A stretch of DNA of 6,013 nucleotides from Candidatus Gastranaerophilales bacterium (GTDB taxonomy: Bacteria > Cyanobacteriota > Vampirovibrionia > Gastranaerophilales > Gastranaerophilaceae): the NCBI GenBank assembly GCA_021201175.1, contig JAJQFK010000101.1:1-6013 (forward strand), written 5' to 3'. Every line of letters starts with the position of its first letter. Position 1 is the stretch's first letter. The notes under the pieces are model-generated. The model did no database searches and was not told the origin of the DNA. It was given only the letters and a program-made list of their open reading frames with translations. The position numbers and the translations under genes are program-made. Of this stretch, positions 1 through 5,888 are shown in pieces.

Positions 1-8
1 TTGCAGTT

Positions 9-83
9 GGGATCGTAGCTCAGTCTGGTTAGAGCGTCTGCCTGTCACGCAGAAGGTCGCGAGTTCGAGCCTCGTCGGTCCCG
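9..83 (+). tRNA. tRNA-Asp (anticodon GTC)
   Basis: A complete cloverleaf can be folded by eye. The acceptor stem pairs 9-15 with 76-82 (one T-G wobble), followed by discriminator base G83. The D arm is 18-21 with 32-35. The anticodon stem is 37-41 with 49-53, around the loop CTGTCAC, whose anticodon GTC is at 44-46. The T arm is 59-63 with 71-75, around TTCGAGC. GTC reads aspartate codons GAC and GAU. CCA is not encoded (ATT follows G83), so it would be added after transcription. The 3' half and most of the body (29-83) also form the antisense-coded tail of the recombinase gene, as expected if this tRNA is the attachment site of the neighbouring element. The gene appears intact and functional. 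Confidence 0.97.
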
Positions 84-1528
84 ATTAACTTATCATAAGG
101 TACTTTTAATAGCAAATCAAAGACGGAATTAAGCACTACACTTAACTTTCCGTCTTTATAATAAAAGTTCGAACCTATCATTTTTAAAATTTGCTGTTTA
201 ACTTTAGGACATGCCTGTAAATAGGCTTGCGGTGCGTGTTTACAGAAGTTTTCTAATAAGTTCGTACCTTCATCAAAAGTTCGAGCTGCACTATTAAACC
301 CTTTTAATTTTTCTAATAATTCATCTCTTTCACTATACCAGAGGTTATGTTTTTCTTTCCAAAATTCCTCTGTTATTTTACCGTCTAACTTGTCCGCATA
401 CAAATTATCAATTCTTCTCTTTAAGATTTCAATTTGTTTCTGTATCGCTTCTGTACTTGTTTCTTCATATTCGTTTTTAAGTTTTCTTGTTTCTTTTATT
501 CCCTTGCGTATCATATCAAATAAACCGCTATCAGGATTAGGAATTTTTTTAATTAAATCCAAAAATACTTTATCTAATTTTTCTTCACGTACCCAATCTT
601 TTTTGCAATCTCCGCCACGTTTCCCGGTGCAGTGATAATAAACATATTTGCCTTTTTTTAATTCTGCTGTTAATTGACATCCGCAATGTCCGCATTTAAT
701 CAAACCTGCATAGGTAAATTCTATATCGTGAGTCCTTGCCTTCGATTGGTTAAATAGTTTCTGAACCTTGTTAAATAATTCAACATCTATTAAAGGCTCG
801 TGCTTGCCGTCATATATTGCACCATTATATATAAATTTTCCGATATAAAAACAATCGTGCAGAATATATAGCATTTTAGGCTTTGAATACATCCGCCCTT
901 TGTGGTTAAATCCTTCATTATATAGTTTTTTTCTTAATTCTTCTACAGAATATACACCGGTTGCATATAATTCAAAAAGACGTTTAACATATGCACTCTT
1001 GTTAGGGTCAGGAACAATAACACGTTTTCCTTCAATACTCCCGGCATTTATATAACCTACAGGTGCTTGCTGTGGATAATACCCTAGCTGTGCTTTTTTA
1101 TTCTTGCCCTTTTTTACTTCTTCTGAAAGATTATCAATATAATTTTTTGCCATTAAAACTTTTATGCCGTGCATAAATTTAACGTGTGATGAAGCATGCT
1201 CGCTTATAATCATATTTTCTTTGACAAGATGAACTTCAAGATGTTTAAATTCATCAAGAGTTAGGTAATCTTTAAGGTTTCGATATACACGGTCTGTTTT
1301 TTCCGCAAGTATTGCGTCAATGTTATTTTCGGTTATAAAAGCAAGCATTTTATTAAACTGTTTGCGTCCGGCTTTTTTGGCTGTTTCGGATTCAACAAAC
1401 ATTTTTTCGACTATAAAATTATTTTCTTTAGCGTACTTCCCCAAAAATTCTATTTGTGCCGGAATTGAAAAACCTTCTTTTTCTTGCCGACCGGAAGATA
1501 CTCTAGCATATATAACAGCTTTTTTCAT
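29..1528 (-). CDS. Large serine recombinase (phage integrase type), 499 aa
   Basis: A site-specific recombinase that would integrate and excise the prophage by serine-mediated double-strand cleavage. Residues ~3-145 are the resolvase-type catalytic domain: YARVSS places the likely nucleophile at Ser11, and DRVYR at 79-83 holds the conserved arginines. Residues ~155-260 match the Recombinase DNA-binding domain. A zinc ribbon follows (C279, C282, C300, C308), then a Lys/Glu-rich coiled coil (~345-412) and a C-terminal tail. The 499-residue length is normal for large serine integrases, and no frameshift is seen. The start at 1528 gives the usual MKKAVIYARVS beginning, although no strong Shine-Dalgarno precedes it. 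The last 17 residues (GTDEARTRDLLRDRQTL) and the TAA are read from the antisense strand of the tRNA-Asp gene, so the native phage C-terminus was probably replaced on integration. It is convergent with the tRNA and divergent from the phage structural genes. Confidence 0.95.
   Translation of the reverse strand: MKKAVIYARVSSGRQEKEGFSIPAQIEFLGKYAKENNFIVEKMFVESETAKKAGRKQFNKMLAFITENNIDAILAEKTDRVYRNLKDYLTLDEFKHLEVHLVKENMIISEHASSHVKFMHGIKVLMAKNYIDNLSEEVKKGKNKKAQLGYYPQQAPVGYINAGSIEGKRVIVPDPNKSAYVKRLFELYATGVYSVEELRKKLYNEGFNHKGRMYSKPKMLYILHDCFYIGKFIYNGAIYDGKHEPLIDVELFNKVQKLFNQSKARTHDIEFTYAGLIKCGHCGCQLTAELKKGKYVYYHCTGKRGGDCKKDWVREEKLDKVFLDLIKKIPNPDSGLFDMIRKGIKETRKLKNEYEETSTEAIQKQIEILKRRIDNLYADKLDGKITEEFWKEKHNLWYSERDELLEKLKGFNSAARTFDEGTNLLENFCKHAPQAYLQACPKVKQQILKMIGSNFYYKDGKLSVVLNSVFDLLLKVPYDKLIGTDEARTRDLLRDRQTL
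119..157 (+). terminator. Terminator-like hairpin downstream of tRNA-Asp, inside the recombinase gene
   Basis: AAAGACGGAA (119-128) is a perfect inverted match to TTCCGTCTTT (148-157). The stem continues inward with TTAAG (129-133) against CTTAA (141-145) after a 2-nt bulge (146-147), leaving the 7-nt loop CACTACA. The A-tract/GC/T-tract layout resembles a bidirectional intrinsic terminator, though the T run is only three long before ATAAT. It begins 35 bp after the tRNA end, where a tRNA terminator would be expected. It also encodes recombinase residues 458-470, so the structure and the protein sequence share the same bases. Function is inferred from structure only. Confidence 0.55.
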
Positions 1529-1551
1529 AGATTTATCTTAGCATAAAAATT

Positions 1552-1573
1552 AGGTAATTGAATTTAATTACCT
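1552..1573. promoter_or_regulatory. 8-bp inverted repeat upstream of the recombinase, candidate operator
   Basis: AGGTAATT (1552-1559) and AATTACCT (1566-1573) form a perfect inverted repeat with a 6-bp spacer. It lies 24-45 bp upstream of the recombinase start and ends at the TGA (1573-1575) that closes the terminase frame on its 5' side. A dimeric regulator could bind here. The dyad also marks the zone where the deleted phage middle was joined. No convincing -35/-10 pair is visible for the recombinase; TAAGAT (minus strand) close to its start is the best -10-like hexamer, but it is weak. Confidence 0.35.
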
Positions 1574-1575
1574 GA

Positions 1576-1731
1576 AAACAAAAGAGTTATTGGTTTTTAT
1601 CAGATGTCATATTTTTAGGCAAAACAGCAAGGATATTTTTAATTGGCAATAACTTAGGCGAACGCTGTGTAATTGAAAAGACAATAAAAAATGCAAATGA
1701 ATTAAAATTTACAGCGTTAAGAGTTCCTGTA
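1576..1731 (+). pseudogene. In-frame 5' remnant of the terminase gene, no start codon
   Basis: The reading frame of the following terminase ORF stays open upstream of its first ATG, back to a TGA at 1573-1575. The extra 52 codons look like real terminase sequence rather than chance. They read YWFLSDV, then KTARIFLIGN and LKFTALRVPV, resembling the end of the ATPase domain of phage large terminases, where a beta strand ending in GN/GT leads into the linker before the nuclease. No plausible start codon occurs in this stretch. The gene therefore lost its 5' half, with the breakpoint between the recombinase start (1528) and about 1590. Confidence 0.75.
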
Positions 1732-2520
1732 ATGATTGATAATAAACCTACTTGGGAAGAAAAACAATCACTCAATGAAATACTGGAAGAACGTGCCAGT
1801 TATGCAGCAATAGGAAAGCTCAATATTTGGTACGCAGAAAAAATGTGTCAGGCTCTCGCAGAAGAAAACCGCATTTTTCAAGAGGAAGATTATAGGTATT
1901 ATTCTCCATACAGAAAAGAAGATTTAATTTCAAGATGTAATATTTTTGCGTGTCTTGACCCTGCTTCATCAACAAATAAAAGTGCTTGTTACAGAGCGAT
2001 TACTGTAACAGGTGTTGACGCAGATAATTATTGGTTTTTATTAGATTTAAAATATGGGCGTTGGGATAGTAACGAAACAATAAATCAAATATTTGATGTT
2101 GTTGTTAAATATGGACTAAGAAATTTTTATATTGAAAAGGGTTGGTATATTCAAGTAATTGAGCCATTTTTAACAAAAGAAATGCAAATGAGGAATATTT
2201 TCTTTAATGTTGTGCCTTTGGAACATGCAAAACAGGGTACAAAATTGGAACGAATAAAATTATTACAGCCACGTTTTAAAGCACATACCGTATATTTTCC
2301 CGATAAAGCCGATTGGCTTAGTGAAATAAAATCCGAGTTGGCTGGAGTAACAAAAGATGAAATAAAGTCGGAATATATTGATTGTGTTGACGCTTTTGCA
2401 ATGACTGAACAAGTTGCACTTCCCCCTGTTAATTCAAGACAAAGTTATAATGAAAGTTTTGAGAGAAAAAAATACAATCAACAAGAAAAACAAAGTTTAT
2501 TCGATATTGCGGGGTATTAA
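1732..2520 (+). CDS. Phage terminase large subunit, C-terminal nuclease part (5'-truncated)
   Basis: The large terminase cuts concatemeric phage DNA and drives it into the procapsid. This 262-residue ORF holds the linker and the RNase H-like nuclease domain. LDPA with Asp76 begins the nuclease core, IEKG supplies Glu135, and DCVDAFA supplies Asp217/Asp220, giving a plausible acidic metal-binding set. The Walker A and B motifs of the packaging ATPase are missing, so the product cannot be a working packaging motor. ATG 1732 is only the first available start; the homologous frame begins further upstream at 1576. The stop overlaps the next start by one base (TAATG), indicating translational coupling with the GNAT-like gene. 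It is a gene remnant, though its nuclease half is uninterrupted. Confidence 0.85.
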   Translation: MIDNKPTWEEKQSLNEILEERASYAAIGKLNIWYAEKMCQALAEENRIFQEEDYRYYSPYRKEDLISRCNIFACLDPASSTNKSACYRAITVTGVDADNYWFLLDLKYGRWDSNETINQIFDVVVKYGLRNFYIEKGWYIQVIEPFLTKEMQMRNIFFNVVPLEHAKQGTKLERIKLLQPRFKAHTVYFPDKADWLSEIKSELAGVTKDEIKSEYIDCVDAFAMTEQVALPPVNSRQSYNESFERKKYNQQEKQSLFDIAGY

Positions 2521-2945
2521 TGGAAAACGTTAATGTAATTGAAGAAATCGACTATTGGATTGAACAGGCTGAAAAAGAATTGAATTGCTTTAATCCTAAC
2601 GGCGGAAAAGAGCAAGTTAGAAATCAAATGATAGGTTTGTATAATCAAGGAATTTTACGTTGGTATTTTCTTGAAGATAAAAAAGGAATTATGGTTTATT
2701 GTATTACTCCTGATTTTAGAGGTGATACAAGTGTCAATGAATTGTTTATGTATATCAAACCTGAATACAGGGGAAACATTAAATTATTCAAGGAATTAGT
2801 AACACATCTTGAAGCTGTTGCAATAATACAAAATTGCAAGTCAGTCAGAATTGCAAGTAATATCGGTTACAATGATACCCTTGTATTAAAGTGCTTGCAA
2901 AGATTTGGATATTCAACAGATGTAGTAGTAAAGAATATGAGGTAA
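2520..2945 (+). CDS. Small phage GNAT-like acetyltransferase-fold protein, 141 aa
   Basis: The 141-residue protein has the layout of a GNAT fold. An N-terminal helical part contains many acidic residues. The strand ELFMYIKPEYRG (74-85) resembles the core motif A strand and the acetyl-CoA pyrophosphate loop, although the loop is not a full Q/RxxGxG/A. A final LQRFGYSTDVVVKN (126-139) is like the C-terminal helix-turn-strand of such proteins. Small GNAT-like proteins are common between terminase and portal genes in podovirus-type prophages, where their role is unclear. The ATG overlaps the terminase stop (TAATG), with GGGG at 2511-2514 five bases upstream, supporting the start. The gene looks complete; the substrate is unknown, and it may be only a degenerate, non-catalytic member. 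Confidence 0.7.
   Translation: MENVNVIEEIDYWIEQAEKELNCFNPNGGKEQVRNQMIGLYNQGILRWYFLEDKKGIMVYCITPDFRGDTSVNELFMYIKPEYRGNIKLFKELVTHLEAVAIIQNCKSVRIASNIGYNDTLVLKCLQRFGYSTDVVVKNMR
2939..2942 (+). promoter_or_regulatory. Ribosome-binding site deciding the start at 2948
   Basis: GAGG lies five bases before ATG 2948, just after the GNAT-like stop (2943-2945). An upstream in-frame ATG at 2891 would overlap the previous gene by 55 bases and lacks such a site, so 2948 is preferred. Confidence 0.7.
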
Positions 2946-2947
2946 AA

Positions 2948-3289
2948 ATGGCAGTAATAAGTACTTTAGCTGGTATAGGTGCAGCAGTAACAGCAGGTGC
3001 ATTATCTGGAACGGCAGCAGCAGTAGCAGGCGGTGTAGCTGTAGCAAGTACCGCTGTTTCTGTGGCTAGTGGTATTACAGCACTAACAAAGGCAGGCAAG
3101 AGCGGTGGAAGTAGCAGCAGTGCAAGTACTTCGACATATGATGAAGCAGCAGAAAAGAAAAAAGCCGCAGAAGCTGCAAGTGCAGCTAACAAAAAAAGAA
3201 TACAAGAATACACCGATACTACAAGAACATCAGCACTTGGCTCTTTAGGCGGTGTTACAACCGGTAAGAAAACATTATTGGGGGCATAA
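2948..3289 (+). CDS. Small Ala/Gly/Ser-rich phage protein between terminase and portal, 113 aa
   Basis: This protein matches no enzyme. It has three compositional zones. Residues 1-~47 are Ala/Gly/Val-rich and hydrophobic (MAVISTLAGIGAAV...), able to form one or two membrane-compatible helices. Next comes a short Gly/Ser linker (KSGGSSSSAS). A Lys/Ala/Glu helix or coiled coil follows (EAAEKKKAAEAASAANKK), and the protein ends in a Gly/Thr tail closing with KKTLLGA. Small proteins of this composition, ending in a TLLG-type motif, are familiar next to portal genes in podovirus-type prophages and are presumed virion or head-tail accessory components; that role is inferred from position. The longer reading from 2891 is less likely. 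The stop TAA directly abuts the TTG start of the next gene. Confidence 0.7.
   Translation: MAVISTLAGIGAAVTAGALSGTAAAVAGGVAVASTAVSVASGITALTKAGKSGGSSSSASTSTYDEAAEKKKAAEAASAANKKRIQEYTDTTRTSALGSLGGVTTGKKTLLGA
3280..3284 (+). promoter_or_regulatory. G-rich ribosome-binding site supporting the TTG start at 3290
   Basis: GGGGG lies five bases before TTG 3290, inside the last codons of the preceding gene. The arrangement copies GGGG-5 nt-start at the terminase/GNAT junction (2511-2514 to 2520). This makes the non-ATG start credible and implies coupled translation (TAATTG). Confidence 0.6.
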
Positions 3290-4888
3290 TTGGATTTATC
3301 ACCTGAAAAAATATGTAAAAATTTTGGAAACCTTAAAAGTTCAAGAACTGATTTTGATAGCTTTTATCAGATTTTGCACAATTATTACTATGTTGAAGGT
3401 TCAAATATAACAAGCAAAAAAAATAAAGGTTCACAAATTAATACATTACTTGACGCCACTTCTTTATGTGCCGGTGATGTATTAGCTTCAGGACTTGCTA
3501 ATTATTTAACTCCTGAAGCAAGTAAGTGGGTATTTTTGCAACATTCTAATCCTGCATACGCATTTGTTTCAACAATAAGCTGGCCTAATGCTGTTTCCAA
3601 GATGTGCGACAATTTAACCAATATGGGGTTCGATGAAAAAGAAGCGGAAAACTCTTTAGAACCCGAATTACAACAAATGAACTTAGAATTTAATTTTGAA
3701 AAACCACACCCTGCAAAATACACCTTTGTAAGTAAAACAGATATATCAAAATTATCGGAAGAAACAAAGCAAATTCTTGAATTAGAAGTTCTGGATGATG
3801 GAACAGCTTCCGTAAAAATAGGTTATGATACTCCAGAAAATGCTATTTCGGAGCTGGGAAATGCTATTGATAAAAAAGACATTCCCGCTTTGGAAAAAAC
3901 TCTTTCTGTTTTAAAAAGTGTTATAATAAAAAAATTCCCGTCTGAAAGAGGAGAAATTATAGAAGTACCTCAGTTAAAGCTTTTTGTTGACGGCAAATGG
4001 GAATTAGCCGAAAAAGAAATGTTCTTGCCAAACGGATGGGATTTACTTGGTTTTCCTGCAATATTAGATGACAGTGAATTTTGTATCAGGGATGACGGAA
4101 GAACTGTTGAAATAGATATTGAAGGAAAAAGAATAGTTGAAAGATTTTATCAAAATACGTTATCTTTAAATCTTGAAAATGTTGAAACAAATTGGTCTAA
4201 TTCTGATTTATCAAGATGGATTGACAGAAAAATGTATCAGCCGGATATTACAATGCCTGTAAAATTAGAATTTGTAAGAAGAATTGTTGAATATTTAAAT
4301 TTACAAAAGGGAATTTCGTTATCAACATTAATAATGAGAAAGTTCTTACTTCTAAAAGCCGTAGAAAATAAAATTAACGGCTGTCGTAAAAAAGCGTATG
4401 CTAAAGGATATCAAACAAGCTTATTTGAAAATTCCGGGAACGTAAAAACAGATTTTGATTACAAATTCAAATTTGACAAATATTATCCTGCCGGAGAAAA
4501 ATATACCGGCAGAAAAAGATTTAATAAACATTTCTACCCCATTATTGCCGATATGAACGGAGAAGAAGCCGAATGTGCAGCAATTATGGATTCCTTAGCG
4601 GAAATAAAATATTGGGTAAGAAATTTGGAACATCATCCTAAAGCCTTTAGTTTACCTACTTCTACCGATAAATTTTATCCCGATTTTGTAGCTCTGTTAA
4701 ATGACGGCAGACTTTATGTCATTGAATATAAAGGCGGAGACAGAGTTTCAAATGATGATTCAAAAGAAAAAGATAATATTGGTAAACTATGGGCAGAAAA
4801 AAGCAGCGGACAATGTTTGTTTAAAATGGTAACGGATGAAAAAACCGCAGGCAAAAGTATCTTAAATCAGATTAAAGAGGAACTGTAA
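3290..4888 (+). CDS. Chimeric ORF: phage portal N-terminus fused to restriction-enzyme (Res) C-terminus, 532 aa
   Basis: Two unrelated proteins share one frame. Residues 1-~85 look like the start of a podovirus head-tail connector (portal, T7 gp8 type), with the LLDAT...AGDVLASGLANYLTP...W pattern typical of that N-terminus. From ~92 on it is the C-terminal half of a DEAD/DEAH-helicase restriction subunit of the type III Res kind. SWPNAVSKM, LPNGWDLLGFPA, DLSRWIDRKMYQPDI and KAYAKGYQTSLF lead to the PD-(D/E)XK nuclease core YPDFVALL...YVIEYKG (Asp465, Glu479, Lys481). The helicase Walker A and DEAD/H motifs are absent, roughly the first half of a normal Res protein. An isolated nuclease domain without its translocase and methyltransferase partner is not expected to restrict DNA normally. 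The TTG start belongs to the phage operon. The frame is unbroken, so the fusion is recent, tolerated, or an assembly join. Confidence 0.85.
   Translation: MDLSPEKICKNFGNLKSSRTDFDSFYQILHNYYYVEGSNITSKKNKGSQINTLLDATSLCAGDVLASGLANYLTPEASKWVFLQHSNPAYAFVSTISWPNAVSKMCDNLTNMGFDEKEAENSLEPELQQMNLEFNFEKPHPAKYTFVSKTDISKLSEETKQILELEVLDDGTASVKIGYDTPENAISELGNAIDKKDIPALEKTLSVLKSVIIKKFPSERGEIIEVPQLKLFVDGKWELAEKEMFLPNGWDLLGFPAILDDSEFCIRDDGRTVEIDIEGKRIVERFYQNTLSLNLENVETNWSNSDLSRWIDRKMYQPDITMPVKLEFVRRIVEYLNLQKGISLSTLIMRKFLLLKAVENKINGCRKKAYAKGYQTSLFENSGNVKTDFDYKFKFDKYYPAGEKYTGRKRFNKHFYPIIADMNGEEAECAAIMDSLAEIKYWVRNLEHHPKAFSLPTSTDKFYPDFVALLNDGRLYVIEYKGGDRVSNDDSKEKDNIGKLWAEKSSGQCLFKMVTDEKTAGKSILNQIKEEL
3535..3570 (+). 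other. Portal/Res junction zone
   Basis: Portal-like sequence is recognisable to about residue 84 (WVFLQ) and Res-like sequence from about residue 92 (FVSTISWP). The breakpoint therefore lies in about 25-35 bases. No repeat, insertion sequence or attachment-like sequence is seen at the join, which suggests illegitimate recombination or an assembly artefact rather than site-specific excision. Confidence 0.6.
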
Positions 4889-4906
4889 CATCTTTGTTTA
4901 TTAATC

Positions 4907-4912
4907 AAGGAG
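4907..4912 (+). promoter_or_regulatory. Shine-Dalgarno AAGGAG for the NDT-like gene
   Basis: AAGGAG is the best ribosome-binding site in the window. It is 4 bases before ATG 4917 and 10 bases before ATG 4923, so either start could be used; they differ by two residues (MN). No separate promoter is evident in the 28-bp gap, so co-transcription with the upstream chimeric ORF is likely. Confidence 0.75.
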
Positions 4913-4916
4913 AAAA

Positions 4917-5888
4917 ATGAATATGAAAAATATTATTAAATGTCCAATATGTGCTTCAAATTGTACATTAGAAAATATAGAAAGTTGCGGTATCTATGAA
5001 TGCGAGAAATGTGGACGTTTTCACATGAACCACTTTGATAATGAACCGATACTTTCAGAACATGATAAATTGGTTTTAAAACATTATTTTACAAAATTAG
5101 ATAAAAATGATAAACGCAGACTTAAAATTATTGATAATAATAATTTAAAAGAAATTATAGAAAGTATTGATTATCCAAAAAATTTAGTTGAAAAAGTAAA
5201 TGGAGTATTAAAATACTTTGCAGAGAACACAACTTTTTATAGTAAAAAAGTAATTATTGATGATATAAGTCACATTTGCAGATTATTATTTTGTGTACAT
5301 GAGGAAGAGTTTAGAGCAATAATACAATATTTATGTGATAATAAATATTTGTATTCAAAAAACCCTCCAACATCAAGTTATAGTTTTCAACTTCGAATGG
5401 AAGGCTTGAAATATTATGAAGAAATTATTGTTCCAAAATTAAAATCTCAACAAGGATTTGTTGCGATGTGGTTTAATAACCAAGAGGACAGTGCAAAATT
5501 TATACCGGACATGCAAAAAATATATTCAGTCGCAATCAAACCTGCCATAGAAAATGATGAACGATTTTTATCATTGAAAATTGATAATAAAGAACATTCT
5601 AATGATATAAATGATGAAATGATTTCGGAAATTCGAAAAAGTCGTTTTGTGGTTGCAGATTTAACTGGTTATAGAGGCGGTGTGTATTTTGAAGCAGGAT
5701 TTGCTTATGGATTGGGAATACCTGTCATATATACGTGTCATGAAAAATGGTTAAAATCAAATGCCGAACTGGGAATAGAAGGCGTGCATTTTGATTTAAA
5801 CCACAGGAATATAATATTATGGAATGACAATAATTTAGAAAGTTTTAAAAACAACCTTATTAATAGAATAAATGCAACTATAGTTTAA
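4917..5888 (+). CDS. Zinc-ribbon / nucleoside 2-deoxyribosyltransferase-like protein, 323 aa
   Basis: An N-terminal zinc ribbon (C9, C12, C29, C32) is followed by a helical middle (~45-170). Its second half, with HEEEFRAIIQYLCDNKYLY and a later LRMEGLKYYEEI, reads like a winged helix. Residues ~178-320 resemble the nucleoside 2-deoxyribosyltransferase superfamily: a first strand GFVAMWF, then RFVVADLTG, and GVYFEAGFAYGLGIPVIYTC with Asp248 and Glu259 in the places of the family's active-site acids, then HFD and NIILW near the end. Relatives cleave or transfer N-glycosidic bonds of nucleosides or nucleotides; the substrate here is unknown. Length and ends look complete. Its position 28 bp after a restriction-enzyme fragment suggests an accessory or effector of a defence locus (inference). 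A sensor (zinc ribbon/winged helix) plus nucleotide-acting effector layout is plausible but unproven. Confidence 0.75.
   Translation: MNMKNIIKCPICASNCTLENIESCGIYECEKCGRFHMNHFDNEPILSEHDKLVLKHYFTKLDKNDKRRLKIIDNNNLKEIIESIDYPKNLVEKVNGVLKYFAENTTFYSKKVIIDDISHICRLLFCVHEEEFRAIIQYLCDNKYLYSKNPPTSSYSFQLRMEGLKYYEEIIVPKLKSQQGFVAMWFNNQEDSAKFIPDMQKIYSVAIKPAIENDERFLSLKIDNKEHSNDINDEMISEIRKSRFVVADLTGYRGGVYFEAGFAYGLGIPVIYTCHEKWLKSNAELGIEGVHFDLNHRNIILWNDNNLESFKNNLINRINATIV

Larger units (their letters stand above)
29..3560. mobile_element. Decayed prophage remnant at tRNA-Asp
   Basis: The segment runs from the tRNA-overlapping 3' end of the serine recombinase through terminase, GNAT-like and small virion-associated genes to the truncated portal gene. 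Gene order (terminase, small proteins, portal) and coupling are typical of a podovirus-type packaging module. Everything normally between integrase and terminase (repressor, replication, small terminase) is absent. The portal gene stops after ~85 codons, and no capsid, tail or lysis gene follows. The left boundary is tied to the tRNA. The right boundary is the portal/restriction-gene join at about 3540-3570 and is not an attachment site. Both borders are approximate. Confidence 0.8.

Noticed and set aside
166..177. GTTCGAACC resembling the tRNA T-loop GTTCGAGCC, possible duplicated att core
   Set aside because: The match is short and fully explained by recombinase codons (GSN); a further GTTCGAG at 278-285 is likewise within coding sequence.
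390..635. Plus-strand 81-codon frame inside the recombinase region
   Set aside because: It is antisense to the well-supported recombinase coiled-coil region and low complexity. The plus-strand frame at 1320-1541 was rejected for the same reason.
1587..1775. Minus-strand 62-codon frame between recombinase and terminase
   Set aside because: It overlaps the terminase-like frame, whose plus-strand reading has recognisable protein sequence, while the minus reading has none.
2845..3213. Long minus-strand frame rich in Ala, Leu and Val opposite the small phage protein gene
   Set aside because: It is the antisense shadow of the GCA/GCT-rich Ala repeat gene, lies across coupled plus-strand genes and has no ribosome site or recognisable domain.
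3502..3723. Minus-strand 73-codon frame across the portal/Res junction
   Set aside because: It is antisense to the continuous chimeric frame and has no domain or ribosome site.
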